From: Lingula anatina
Taxonomy: Eukaryota; Brachiopoda; Lingulata; Lingulida; Lingulidae
Reading direction: 5' to 3'
Length of the DNA: 64,000 nucleotides
Assembly: GCF_001039355.2 (NCBI RefSeq)
Contig: NW_019775435.1
Location: 72,384-136,383, forward strand
Part shown: positions 1-11,146 of the stretch, in pieces
Layout of the letters: each line of letters opens with the position of its first letter
Position numbering within the stretch: position 1 is the stretch's first letter
The notes under the pieces: generated by a model
What the model saw: the letters and a program-made list of their open reading frames with translations, nothing else
Databases searched by the model: none
What the model was told of the DNA's origin: nothing
Translations under genes and position numbers: made by a program

Positions 1-240
1 TGAGTGGGATTTGTTTTAAATTTTGGGTTTTGAAAATTTGAGCTCTATTGTCTGTTAAGAGGTCGACAAAGGTCATTGGATCAGGTCTACTGAGTGGATG
101 ACTTATCGACAGGACATGAAACTATTAATCGTAGCTTGGCCCCTCCTTATATAATAAGACTTCGATGATTCATCTTTGCTGACATACTGTATTTATAGAA
201 TGAGTGACGTAATGGCAGTGAACGCACGAACACATGTGTA

Positions 241-478
241 GGGGAGACCGGGGCTAGTTGGACCCCGGGGTAAGTTGGAGCCCCATCAATTTATGAGAAA
301 GTAACTATGGAGTAAAAGAATTGATCACATCATTTTGTAAAGTGACCGTATCCAATAGTGCTAAGAAAGCGTCGGCAGTGAGCCCAAATGTAATAATTTA
401 GCATCTTAATGTAAATTTATTAAAGAGACTTGACTGGGGGCCAACTTAACCCGGGGTCCAACCAGCCCCGGTCTCCCC
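241..478. mobile_element. 238-bp TA-flanked inverted-repeat element (MITE)
   Basis: A 238-bp element with about 38-bp terminal inverted repeats beginning GGGGAGACCGGGGCT. The arms differ at about two positions. It is flanked by TA on both sides (239-240 and 479-480), the target duplication of Tc1/mariner-type insertion. It splits an R1 copy, whose sequence resumes after 480. It has no coding capacity, so it would be a non-autonomous element. Confidence 0.8.
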
Positions 479-2103
479 TAATCGAATCCTTACTGATCCA
501 CGCGCATTTTCATTGAATAAGATTTTTGCTGATAATTTGCTCTGTTTAAATTCATTGAGCCTATACATAAAAGCAATGTTTCACAATACTGAATTTAAAA
601 ACTCGAGTTTCTGCGAAAGCTACCAAATATACAATGGTGATGTTTTTTTATCGAATTTATTCTTAAAAAATATTTATTACATTCTCCAACGTAAACAGTG
701 GTAATATCAATGTTGGTCGAGCTGTATCGACACAGCATACCGCCCAATGTGGGAAGGACCAATAGAACATTGGATTCCAAACACCGAAGGGCCGAAATAT
801 TACAATTTTTTAAAACAAAAATGGGTAAAATCGTCTAAAATTAAGTTCTCTTAGTAATACGTTTGGAAAAAAGACATCCCCCCCGTCCGGATTACATCTA
901 GGGATTTCCAAGCCTGTAACGTATTATACATTCAGGCATAAGTAGGCAGTTGGATTTCACTTCGTTTGAGATAGTAGTTATTAAGGAATATTGGTTCCAT
1001 TTACATAATTTTGGCCGAAAATATTATGCACAATAAGATATAAAATTATAATTTGTCTTATTTGTTCATCTTTACTGGGCATCTTCATTAAATGCGTGAC
1101 AAAATGACAGGGTATGCACGATCTCAGGTGTAACCTGTTGCCTGATATACGAAACGGCCGCGCGTACACTGCCTGAATTAGATTTTCACCTATAAGTTTT
1201 CTGTTTCAACCTATTGGACCTTAAGCAGAGAGTTGTGTCATAGCAACAGTTATAAGATCGGCATTTTTTAAGAGAGCAACCAAATATGTAATGGTGCCCG
1301 ATCAGTTTGTCTCCAATTAATTTTGAAAAAGTGTTGTTTTTACAATCCTCCATATAAAGCTTAGTGGCATCAGTTTTGTTGATAGGCCGAAACTGTGTGA
1401 TATGCATTGCAACAGGGACTTAAAAATAACGGTAGCCTATACTCAATTTTTTCCACCTCGCTACAGCGGGCTTGCGGTAACTTGGAGAAAATTTTGGTGA
1501 GAATGGGCAGGGTGTAACAGGGGCTTAAAACAGTTTTCCTATCAGAACGTTGCATATTTTCTCGTTGTGTTTACGCATATTTCTATCTTCACTGTTTGTT
1601 TTAATGTTATTTGAAAAGGTCGACGAAGGTCATTGGATCATATCTATTGAGTGGATGACTTATTGACAGGACATGAAACAACTCATGAAGTTTGATCCCT
1701 ACCTGATATAGTGAGACTTCCACGGTTAATTTTTACGGGATACATTAAGAAAATGCGTGACATAATGACAGGGCATGAACGATCACACACGTTACCTGAT
1801 GCTTGCTATACGAAACGACCACGAGTGTTTTGATTCAATCAGCATTTCACCGACGTTTTTTTTTCTTTTCTTTCTTAATTGAACATTTTACTGACAGTTT
1901 TGTCAAAGTAATCAATTTATTAAAACAATTGTAGAGCGCTGTACATATTAAAAAGAACGCTACCTCTCGAGAAAAAAACAGATATGCATTGGCGGTGGTT
2001 TCTTTTGCCTTGTATTTGCCGCGACCAAAGGGCCCAAACATTATACTTTATTAGCATAATATGTTAAAAATCGACTGAAATCAAGTTGTATTAGTAATAA
2101 ATT

Positions 2104-2104
2104 N

Positions 2105-2146
<42 letters not shown>
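2104..2146. repeat. single N followed by a 42-bp poly-A run
   Basis: An ambiguous base followed by 42 adenines. Single Ns elsewhere in this window sit at repeat-associated joins, so this is probably a contig join or an unresolved homopolymer. Confidence 0.7.
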
Positions 2147-2148
<2 letters not shown>

Positions 2149-2700
2149 CCTTGCCCCCTGTCAGGTTCACATCTAAGGGCTTCCAAGTCAGTAACGTATT
2201 GTAGATTCAGACAAATAAGTGATGAGATATCGCTTCGATTTATTACAGGAAATAGTAGATATAAAGAAAAAAGAAGTTTCATTAAAAATAATAAAGGCTG
2301 TCCGAAAATATTATGAACACAATAAGAATTTTTTTCTTTTTTTTACTCCAATGCTCATCTTTACTGAATATATTGTGCGTAGCATAATGACAGGGTATGC
2401 ACACGTGCAACATGATACGAAACGACAGCACTTATTTTGATTGAATTACCCGGTAGATTTTTGCCGATAATTTATTCTGTTCCAATCATATTATCATGAT
2501 AAAAAAATGCATTATTCTGCGCAAGCAGCCAAGCATGTAATGATGTTCGTTTGTTTTGTCTCGTTTTTATCATGATTTACTTTTTACATTATCTCACGTT
2601 GAGAGGTATGTCATTAGTGTTGGGGGTAGTGTGAACCTGTGTGATATTAAGTAGATAATTCTGCCATAATAGAATAAAACACTTTTCTGCCTGACTGTTA

Positions 2701-3730
2701 CGTAAGAGAGTCACCTACAGCCACCGCGCCCTACGGGTCCAATTAATAAAGTTTTGCGACGTGGTTATTTTTAGTAACACCACGGATTATGCACGCTGGC
2801 TCCGCAAGGTGTTGCCTGTGGACGCCGGGCATTTCAGTGACCAGACAAAACTGTGTTATAGAATTAACAAGCAAAATGATATTTCGATAAATCATTGTTA
2901 AAATCATTCAACTGAAGAATGCTTAGAGATGCCCAGTAGTCACTATTGGAACTAAATAAACTGAATGGTTTTGAAAGTAAGCAGTTGATGTCTTTTTGGT
3001 TTTGAAGCATAATAATAATAATATATTGTGCAATCTATTTTTCCGTGACTTTTTTGATTTATAGAATTTCCCCTTTGCTCATTTAGGAAATTTTGTAAAC
3101 ATTGCTTAACTATCTCGATATTAAAGCAAAGAACGACAGAATGAAATGATTTGTTCTGACCGTATGCTTTATTAATCCATTCCATTCATGGTCACCAGCA
3201 GTTGGTTCTCTGATACACAAAACAAAGACTTTCTAACTTGCCTGAAACTTTGTAAAGAAAGTGACTGTTTCACCCACCGTGCCGTATTTATTGTTCATGA
3301 GTCTGTACTTGATTCCAGTATAACTGAATATCTGTTTTATTTACATGCGTTGCCGAAGCCTTAAACAGCATTCCAAGCGGCAAACAGAACAATAAATGAT
3401 ATTTGTGCAATATATACTCACAATTATGCAGTGTATTAAATAAGAAAATATGCAATTTTTATATCGAGTACAAAAATCTTCATTTAGGTCTGGGTAGAAG
3501 AGCCATGCTTTTTGTCACTGTTGCCATAATATAATATATAAGCGGGATAAGAGATTATTACAAAGGATAGTCATTTATGGAGGCCACGTTGTCAAGCACA
3601 GATTCTAGAATAATTGCGGTAAAATAGAATTGATAATTGAATATTTGTTTACAATGTACTCATGCTGAAATATGAATCTCATATATTGTACGAAGAGTTG
3701 CTATCCATTTGAGTTCAATGACAAAGTGCA
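2701..3730. other. intergenic, no gene seen
   Basis: AT-rich sequence with no open frame resembling a protein and no clear repeat. Its upper end is probably where transcripts of the minus-strand somatomedin-B-like gene terminate. Confidence 0.5.
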
Positions 3731-3733
3731 AAG

Positions 3734-3739
3734 TTTATT
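3734..3739 (-). terminator. polyadenylation signal AATAAA (minus strand)
   Basis: AATAAA on the minus strand about 135 bp beyond the stop codon at 3873. Its position supports 3873 as the true end of the gene rather than continuation into a seven-helix region. Confidence 0.45.
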
Positions 3740-3872
3740 ATGCATTTTTGAATAATAATAATAAACTAATAGGCCACTGAGCCCATTATACGGTTGTCTA
3801 ATCGTCATTCGGTCATCGTCGACTAAAGGTATATCTGCCGAAATCGGAAATGCGTGTTTAATCGTCAACTGT

Positions 3873-5587
3873 TCAGCCACGTGGAGTAATCGCGCCCATG
3901 CGCACAAACAAACCAAAAACACACACTGCCAATGTCCACTGAATTGAACACTGATTACCCCCAGAAATCATGGTATTACCATGTATCGTCGTAGTTTCAA
4001 CATTTGATCCAAGAGGTTTCTCCTCATTGGCGCAAGGACTTATTTTATCGCGGAGAACAGTAATTTGATAATCAACATTGCCAAACTCTATAAAAAGGGG
4101 ATTCTTACGCAGCTCTATTTCAAGTTCATCTCGAAATGGTTCAAACATTTTAAAGCCTTCTCGATAACTTTTTATTTCTTTCCTCAATCTCACCCGAGTG
4201 GTGAGTATTGCTGGGACACTAGAATTATGCCATTCCCTTTCCGTGTCATTAGCAGGCAGAACGGCACAGTGGCCGTGATGGGGGCTTAACAGTAGCCATC
4301 TCGTACCAAGTATGGCAGAGATGGTTTGGGGAAGATTATGTAATAGTTTATTAATACCGCGCTTGAAAACCCGACAAACTCCACCAACTTGCGTACTGTT
4401 GAGAGGACCATCGGCACTGAGTGCCAGCTTTAGAGGGAAATCCATATTAAAGATTGATAATATTGGTTTTGAGCATTGGTCTTTTTCGTCACCACAGATG
4501 TCCTGCAACAAAATTGAACACTGTTAAATATAGAAATCTAAGCAAATATATATTGAGTGATTTCTATACATTAACCCCTAAAATGTACCAAACCGTAAAT
4601 TGGACAGGCTCAAAATTTCTTGACAAACATCAAATATCAAACATCAAGTTAATTATCACAATAATGTAACTGTATAGCCAAGGCACTCATTAAAGCCACC
4701 GCATCACTGAAATTAGAAAACATTTTTTAAAAACTTATTGGTTTTAGGGACATTCTACATAAATACTGGTACATGTAATTTACTTAACATTCTTTCAAGT
4801 TTTATTTAATCAAACAAGTAAAATCAATAGCTCAATGTTGAAACAATATATCAGGTTAAGGTACCACCTCGTCATGGACCATCTAGCGGCCGACAAGTTT
4901 ATAAAACGTACCGTTTTTGCATTTTGTCTCCTAGTAAACGGAATTCATCTACACAACTAATATTACTACTACTTATACATGTGCAATATATACTACTGTG
5001 CTGCTGTGATTTTCCAAAATTAACCTCATTCAGGGCACGTATAGTGAGTATATATATACTGCAAAGGTGTGCGATCTATTTTTGCACAATCAGTTATTTC
5101 AGATATTATCAGCAATGTCTTTGATATACCATTGCACCTTTGTAAAGAAGAGTGCCCTTCATCGGCTTAAAACATTTTATTCAAAATCTATTCGCGCACT
5201 GCACTTGGTTGTTCTTCCTTAGTGTATTTTTCTACACATATCTTGGTGATTTTATCTGCAGGGTTACAGAGCTACCCAAACCTACCGATATTGCTACACG
5301 TACATACACCCATGCACATGCATAAACGCTTTTTTAGCTACTTCAACAGGTAAAAATCACACTGATAACCTGTACCTGCCATCGTTATTTTTATCAGCAT
5401 AGTATTAGCCAGTAATAAGTAACCCAATAGCATCGTCTTAATAAGAAGAAATCTGTTTTTAACGATTTAGCACTTCAAAACAAACCATCCTGAAAAGGGC
5501 CTAGCTTTCTTTGCACCTCACTTAGGCAGACCCCTACCGGCATCTCATCTTGGCTATACAATGAAACAGTATATCCATGTACATATA

Positions 5588-5629
<42 letters not shown>

Positions 5630-5902
5630 TCACACGTGTGCCAACTGACCTGAATGTCCTCTTCGCTACAGGACTCTGAATTTGATAATGGATTAATCAG
5701 CGCACCCAATCCAGATGGATCAAAGGACCTTACAGCACCTACAAATAAATCACGATAAAATCGTAATACAAAAACGGTGTATTGCATGCAGTAATTCATT
5801 GTGATGCCAATGTAACCAGAGTGACAAAGTCATATCTACACATCGCATTTTATCTGTTGGCAGATCCCTGGACTATCAAATGTTTCAGTTACTAGCTAAT
5901 CT

Positions 5903-5946
<44 letters not shown>

Positions 5947-7394
5947 AAGAGAGAGAGAAAGATAGAACTGTCCCATATAAGTCCTTGGTCTCCCATTTCA
6001 CAGAATAAATTACATTTTGCAATATTATTACAGAAGCCGACGTCTTGCAATATATATTTTGTTGTAGACAATATTTAAATAGAAGTAGCTATTAGATTTT
6101 TGTTTCATTGACATCTTTAACAGAAGTAGACAGACTAGCAATCAGAAATTGGACGGACAAACAAACCCAAATCTGAAGAACACGGCTCCACCCTGGGTGT
6201 GACGTCAATGCTGTATAGGCACTTCCAACAGAAAAGGTTTTTCAAGTAAGACTTTGATCCACTATCCAAAATAATAGACGCTACCAATTGAAGCCCAGAT
6301 GAGCAAAGTTCTTTGTGTGTAGGGTCAGCGTTTTTGTTACAATGATTTTCAGTAACCCTCTGCGAGTTTCCTACACGGATTCCTCCATGTGGAAAACACC
6401 GTCTTCCAGGAATGGTTGCTGGTGGCTCAAAATAAAGCATGCAGCCGCGGTTCTCCCTAACACCCTCCAATACATCAGCTGTGCGAGTCATTGCACTGAT
6501 ATTCAATGCGGTACTGGTCACAGGGTTGTTGCAAGTTACGATAGGGGACCAATTTTCGTGCTTTTCAAAATTGAGGCACATTGCACAGTACCTATTTCGG
6601 AATGTCAGTTTTGTGACAGGATCAGATACGGGCAGATGGCGCTCAATGTCACTGGTACCACTGCTATTTTCACATCTGTCTCGTATTGTTTCATTTAGCC
6701 AGGTGGATGGACATGATGTTACCATCCAGTAGGATTTACTGCTGATACCTCTCAAAGACCTAGAGTCGAGGGATTGCAATATGCAGTCAATGTTATTTCG
6801 TCGAATATCTATCTCATTAGATAGCGCTGCGTGCTCATCATCTGTTGAACTTTTATTGCAATGGTGGTATGGCTCACAGCAATCCTCAAAAATGTCGCAA
6901 AACCCGTCGCAGTTGCAAAATACTTGTACAAAGGCAATTCCATGAGGTCCTCTCGCACAAAAGGTTTTTGATGAAGTTATATTAAAAGATGTCCCGTTCC
7001 AGGGGTTTGACATAACGCTTAGTTCGTTTGTATTTAGTGATGATGTGGTTTCATCCCCAATCTGTGTAATGCCACCTTGGAGTGTGGGCAGGGCAGTTGT
7101 TGCGTTCCAAGGGAAAGCCTTCCCTCCAGTTGACTTATCTTGGTCAGTGAACAGTGGAGTCGTGGCTCCCGTATACCCTTCAGCTCTTCTGTAATATGCG
7201 CTGGTGGAAACCTCCTGTTCTCTTTTCGAATCCAATGGTGTTGTTTTAGGGACAGCCATAGTAGCGTTATGTGGGTACGTTAGGTTGGTGAAGGTTTTGT
7301 TCGCTGGAACAGCTGCCAAAACATCGTTGCATTGCCAAAATACCACCGAGATGACGAGAAGAGAAATAATTTTGCAAATCTTTAAATCATCCAT
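3873..7394 (-). CDS. three-exon secreted or membrane protein with somatomedin-B-like domain
   Basis: Spliced as 7394-6167, 5738-5650 and 4502-3873. The donors are GTTTGT and GTCAGT, and both acceptors follow AG. Junction phases match (1/1, 0/0), giving 648 residues. Residues 1-27 are a signal peptide (hydrophobic LLVISVVFW). A Thr/Ser/Asn-rich, N-glycosylation-rich stretch follows. Cys146-Cys179 resembles a somatomedin-B domain (…CNCDGFC…DCC…C), with seven of the usual eight cysteines. A later block, RNRYCAMC, is typical of lophotrochozoan adhesion-GPCR-like ectodomains. Exon 3 carries further cysteines and ends with a short hydrophobic segment (WTLAVCVFGLF), which could be a membrane or GPI tail. 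No seven-helix region is seen downstream. Function is unknown; cell-surface adhesion is an inference. Confidence 0.72.
5590..5960. repeat. two GA microsatellites in intron 1
   Basis: (GA)n tracts at about 5590-5625 and 5906-5960 flank exon 2 of the minus-strand gene. They lie in introns and leave the splice sites intact. Confidence 0.8.
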
Positions 7395-7513
7395 AATGAA
7401 ACCCGACTTGGAAAAAATTCAAAAGCAGAAACAATGGTGCGAGCTCTCTGCTTTTCTGATTTACTACTCTGAACTTTCTTCAGCGCAGTTTCTTACTTCA
7501 CATACCTGAACGC

Positions 7514-7524
7514 TTTAAATATAA
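7514..7524 (-). promoter_or_regulatory. TATA-like element upstream of the somatomedin-B-like gene
   Basis: TTATATTTAAA on the minus strand, about 120 bp upstream of the start codon at 7394. Distance and orientation fit a core promoter with a short 5' UTR, but this is a motif match only. Confidence 0.4.
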
Positions 7525-7529
7525 CTTTC

Positions 7530-8490
7530 CTACCTGAATACCCCGCCCATTACCCTGTTTTGAACCCGTAGATTGCAAAACCCTAGCTTCCATAGTCAGA
7601 CTGGTAGTTCTTTTTGATTGGGCGATTGCGTTGTCTTGAAGCTGCATGTAGACTCTGATCTTCGGCTGCCTGCACTCGTGATTGGCACATCTTATAATTT
7701 CTTTGCAAAGCAGGTGTATGCGATCAGTTTACTCTTTTTGGTGGGTTCTAGAACTAAGGAGTATTTGTAATGATCTTTTACAAGAACCCGAGACGTAATT
7801 TGTATTTTAATAAAAGTTAAATAACAGAAATTAAAGGGAATCAAGTCACTTGTTAAATTACGTAATTACCAATCATATATTGACAATAAGGCTAAAATGT
7901 CCATTTTTGCAAATTTTGGTGACTTAAGCGCCCTCTATCAATGTCATGACCCATTGGTTTTATAGGACGACCACCCAGAAATAAACTGTCATACATTTGA
8001 CCATCATACCTCAGTGTCAATCCGAGTATAGATTGCCGAGGAATTAAAAATACTTTATAAGCCTCTTTTCAGGATCAACGTCTAGTCTATAAACACCATT
8101 ATTATATCAAATGTGCCTTACTCATTTTTTCAAGGATTTTACTGGAATATATGTCAAGCAGTCACAAGTACACAAATGTAGAAGTAAAAGACTAAAATAC
8201 AAAATTTGTGACTGCTTGACTACGAAAGAAAGGTTTTGTAATGTATATGGTAAATGGACGTATGTATATATATGCAAAATTAACAAGTTCGTTTACTAGC
8301 TGTCATCTTTTTTTATTTATTTATTTATTTTTGTAATCCCGTTATTGATAAACACACCAATTGACAAAACGTTTACAGTTAACTTATTTGTATGTTTGTA
8401 TATATTGTAATGTGTTGTATTGTGTTTGTATATGCCTAAAAAACTTTTTTGATGTGCTAAATTGGATACAATGTTTGCCTTGAGTCCTAT
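7530..8490. other. intergenic, no gene seen
   Basis: AT-rich sequence between the somatomedin-B-like gene and the next R1 cluster. One short open frame (8111-8299) shows no family features. A (TTTA)n-like run lies near 8312. Confidence 0.5.
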
Positions 8491-9476
8491 TTGTCTTTCT
8501 TTCGCATTCTCTTAACTTCGTTTCCAGACACTAAGCGTCATTGCCACGGCGTTTCTGTGAATAGGTCGACGAAGGTCACTGGATCAGATCTAGTTGGGTG
8601 GATGGCTTATTGGCAGGACAAGAGGCAATAACACATGCAGCTTAATCCCTGTTTGACTTTCTTTCGCATTCTCTTAACTTCGTTTCCAGACACTGAGCGT
8701 CATTGCCACAGCGTTTCTGTGAAGAGGTCGACGGCCGTCAGTGGATCAGATATAGTGAGTGGATGACGTATTTAGCAAGGCATAAAACAATAACACATGA
8801 AGTTTAATCTCTGCGTACTATAGTGAGACTTCCATGTGTCATCTTTACCGGATATATTCATAAAATGCGTGAGATAAAGGCAGCCCTGGCACTCACGTGT
8901 GACTTGATGCTTGCTATACGAAACGACCACGCATATTTTGATTCATCCATAATTTGATCTGTTTCAATCTATTGAACCGTTGTTAGAGCGTTGTTTAATA
9001 ATGAAAAGACAACCAAATATTCAGTGGAGGTCGTTTACCTTTGTTTCGTACTTACTTTGAATAATCTATTCTATTCTCTCACGTAAAGTTTTGGTGGAAG
9101 GATGGGTGTGGTTAAAACCGTGAGGGGGGCACAATGAAATGGGACTTTAAAAATGAACGTACACTCACTTTTTAAAACACAATGCTCGTGGCCACCTGAA
9201 AAACGATATTTTGGTGAAAGTGGGCAGGGTGTTCCGGAGTCCCTCTTAAACGCCCTTTCTAAAATTGGATCGTTTTTTCCTGAGTGTTGTGTTTATGCAT
9301 TTGGGCATCTTTCAATATTATCGTGTTTTAATGAAAAGAGACATTGGGCCCCTGTAGCGTAGTTGCATGTTCGGGCGTCACGAAGTGAAAAGTAAAGCTC
9401 TATCGCTAAATATACCGATCGATATGAAGAGGCCTACAATTACAGGTTATGGCTTCGACTGGTCTTCATTACTGAA
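8490..9476. repeat. R1 repeat copies with a 161-bp tandem duplication at the left edge
   Basis: A short segment beginning TTTCTTTCGCATTCTCTTAA and running into the R1 landmark GGTCGACG occurs twice, about 161 bp apart (from about 8497 and 8658). A longer R1 copy follows to about 9380. Confidence 0.7.
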
Positions 9477-9479
9477 ATT

Positions 9480-11145
9480 ATAAGAATCATCTCGATTGAA
9501 AATGGTCGTGTTGAGCATAAAGACCACTGGGCCTATATGTTACATTTTTACAATAACAATGGTTAAAATTGATAAAATTTAGCCCTATAAGAAGAAGGTT
9601 TTGAAAATGACCTTTTTTGTTGTGGGTCCTCACCTCTCGCACAATCTCAGGGGCAACATCTAGTTAAAGATTTTTGAAGTTTGTTTTTAGAACCTCCGGT
9701 CTTCATTTTTTGTCCTAATTTTCTTTGAAAAGATCGACGAATGTCATTGAATGAGATCGATTGAGCGTCATAGTATTGACAGGACACTGCACAATAACAC
9801 ATGATACTTGACTCCTGTCCAATAAAGTGAGGCTTCCATTAATCATCTTTATTGGACATTTTCATAAAAATGCGTGACAGAATGACAGTCCATGCGCGAT
9901 CACAAGTGTAACCTTATGTTTACTATACAAAACGACCACGCGTGTTTTGATCTATTAAGCTTTTTGCCGATAATTTGTTCTGTTTCAATCTAGACTAGTG
10001 TTGTGTCATAAGCTTAGATTACATTTGCCATGTGATGTCCGTGCGGTGCTCGTATACTGTTCATAAAACCCATATAATGCGGCGAATGTGCGGCCCTGCG
10101 AAATCTTACGAAACCGTGCCGATTCACGACCTCAATAACGTCTACGATTTTGTCAAGCTAGAACTTTTGACAAATTTTGAAAATTGTAAGCTAGTAGGTC
10201 ATAGGTTTATCGAAGATGTTTAAAACTCATTGTGATTCACTTGCATGACTCACGTGCTTTTTTGCCTGGATTGTAAGCATACTGGGTAATTATTTCAACT
10301 TTGCTCGGTAAAGAAATACATAGAATATTTTTTTTAATGTTCCGGTTTGCAACACCAACTTTACGCCAAAAAAACACGCACCGTCCGTCCTCGACCAAAA
10401 TCTGACAAAAGAGAGTGGTGTACAAGGTAGCAAGTGACGCACATACCTTTTTTGTCTAACACGATGAAAGTCAAACCTATTTAAATTCCGAATCTTATGT
10501 TCAAGTTTTCATGATTACAATACAAAACATAATACATTAATTACCGATCATTTCGGCAAGTTTATTATGCTAGAAATAGGACAAAGAACGTCTTTAAGTA
10601 AATTTCTTAGTTTTCACAACCAAATGAAGCGACCAAAGGGATAACTGAGATGGTGTAAAACTTAAATATAATAATGTATACTGTACCAGGAACAGGCCTA
10701 CCCAACTACCAGACTCGGCACCTAAGGATCCTGAATTAACCGGTATATCGGACCACGCTACCCGTTTTCAAGGAGTGTGTCAGATCGCATTTCGGAGTAT
10801 CATACCCCAGAACAAATTTTGTAGCACGACTGCGGGCTCATCCACGCTCGGCTGAACAACCTTAAACTGTACTCTTACTTTAGAGTACTCTATTTTATTG
10901 TCTCTATGGGGATATATGGGGACTTTGCGACATTCGGTTTGAATATTTTAACCACTTTTGATAGGGCTTTTTTGCATTGTATTAGATTAATGTGGCAGTC
11001 TAAGGTGCATCTAGGTGGCTTTCAAATTTATGCACCCGGTTTTAAAATCATATAGCGATTTTACGACAATGGTTTACTGTCCAATCAAGGTGACAGCCGA
11101 GCATGCCAGGGCTCATCCTGTCGGTGTTCTGGCTGATACTCTGAA
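9480..11145. repeat. large repeat unit, copy 1 (partial, identical to copy 2)
   Basis: These 1666 bases reappear from 11147 at a constant offset of 1667, with no difference found in the stretches compared. The copy contains an R1 block (about 9720-10020). It stops at a single N inside the inverted-repeat element that begins at 10693. Ending at an N next to an identical repeat suggests an assembly duplication or unmerged haplotype rather than a real tandem copy. Confidence 0.85.
10693..11145. mobile_element. truncated copy of the CAGGCCTACCC inverted-repeat element
   Basis: Left arm and interior of the element complete at 12360-12910. It is cut at the single N at 11146, so the right arm is missing. 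Confidence 0.8.
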
Positions 11146-11146
11146 A

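Larger units (their letters stand above)
55..2700. repeat. R1 interspersed repeat, four diverged copies
   Basis: This stretch holds successive diverged copies of one repeat, called R1 here, starting near 55, 890, 1610 and 2150. Shared landmarks in order are GAGGTCGACGAAGGTCATTGG, a 'GGATGACTTATTGACAGGACA' block, 'AAATGCGTGACATAATGACAGG' and 'TATACGAAACGACCACGCG'-like blocks. No long open frame is conserved between copies, so it appears non-coding. The same family recurs at 8490-10000, in the large repeat units to 17000, and at 19010-20190. I do not recognise it as a named element. Confidence 0.7.

Noticed and set aside
3873-4511. Exon 3 of the minus gene as the start of a GPCR seven-helix domain
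   Set aside because: Only one short hydrophobic segment is present, and no helices follow to the left edge of the window.
10032-10223. 63-codon frame repeated at 11699-11890 and partly at 15250-15439
   Set aside because: Its repetition is due to duplication of the whole repeat unit; copy 3 is disrupted and no protein features are visible.
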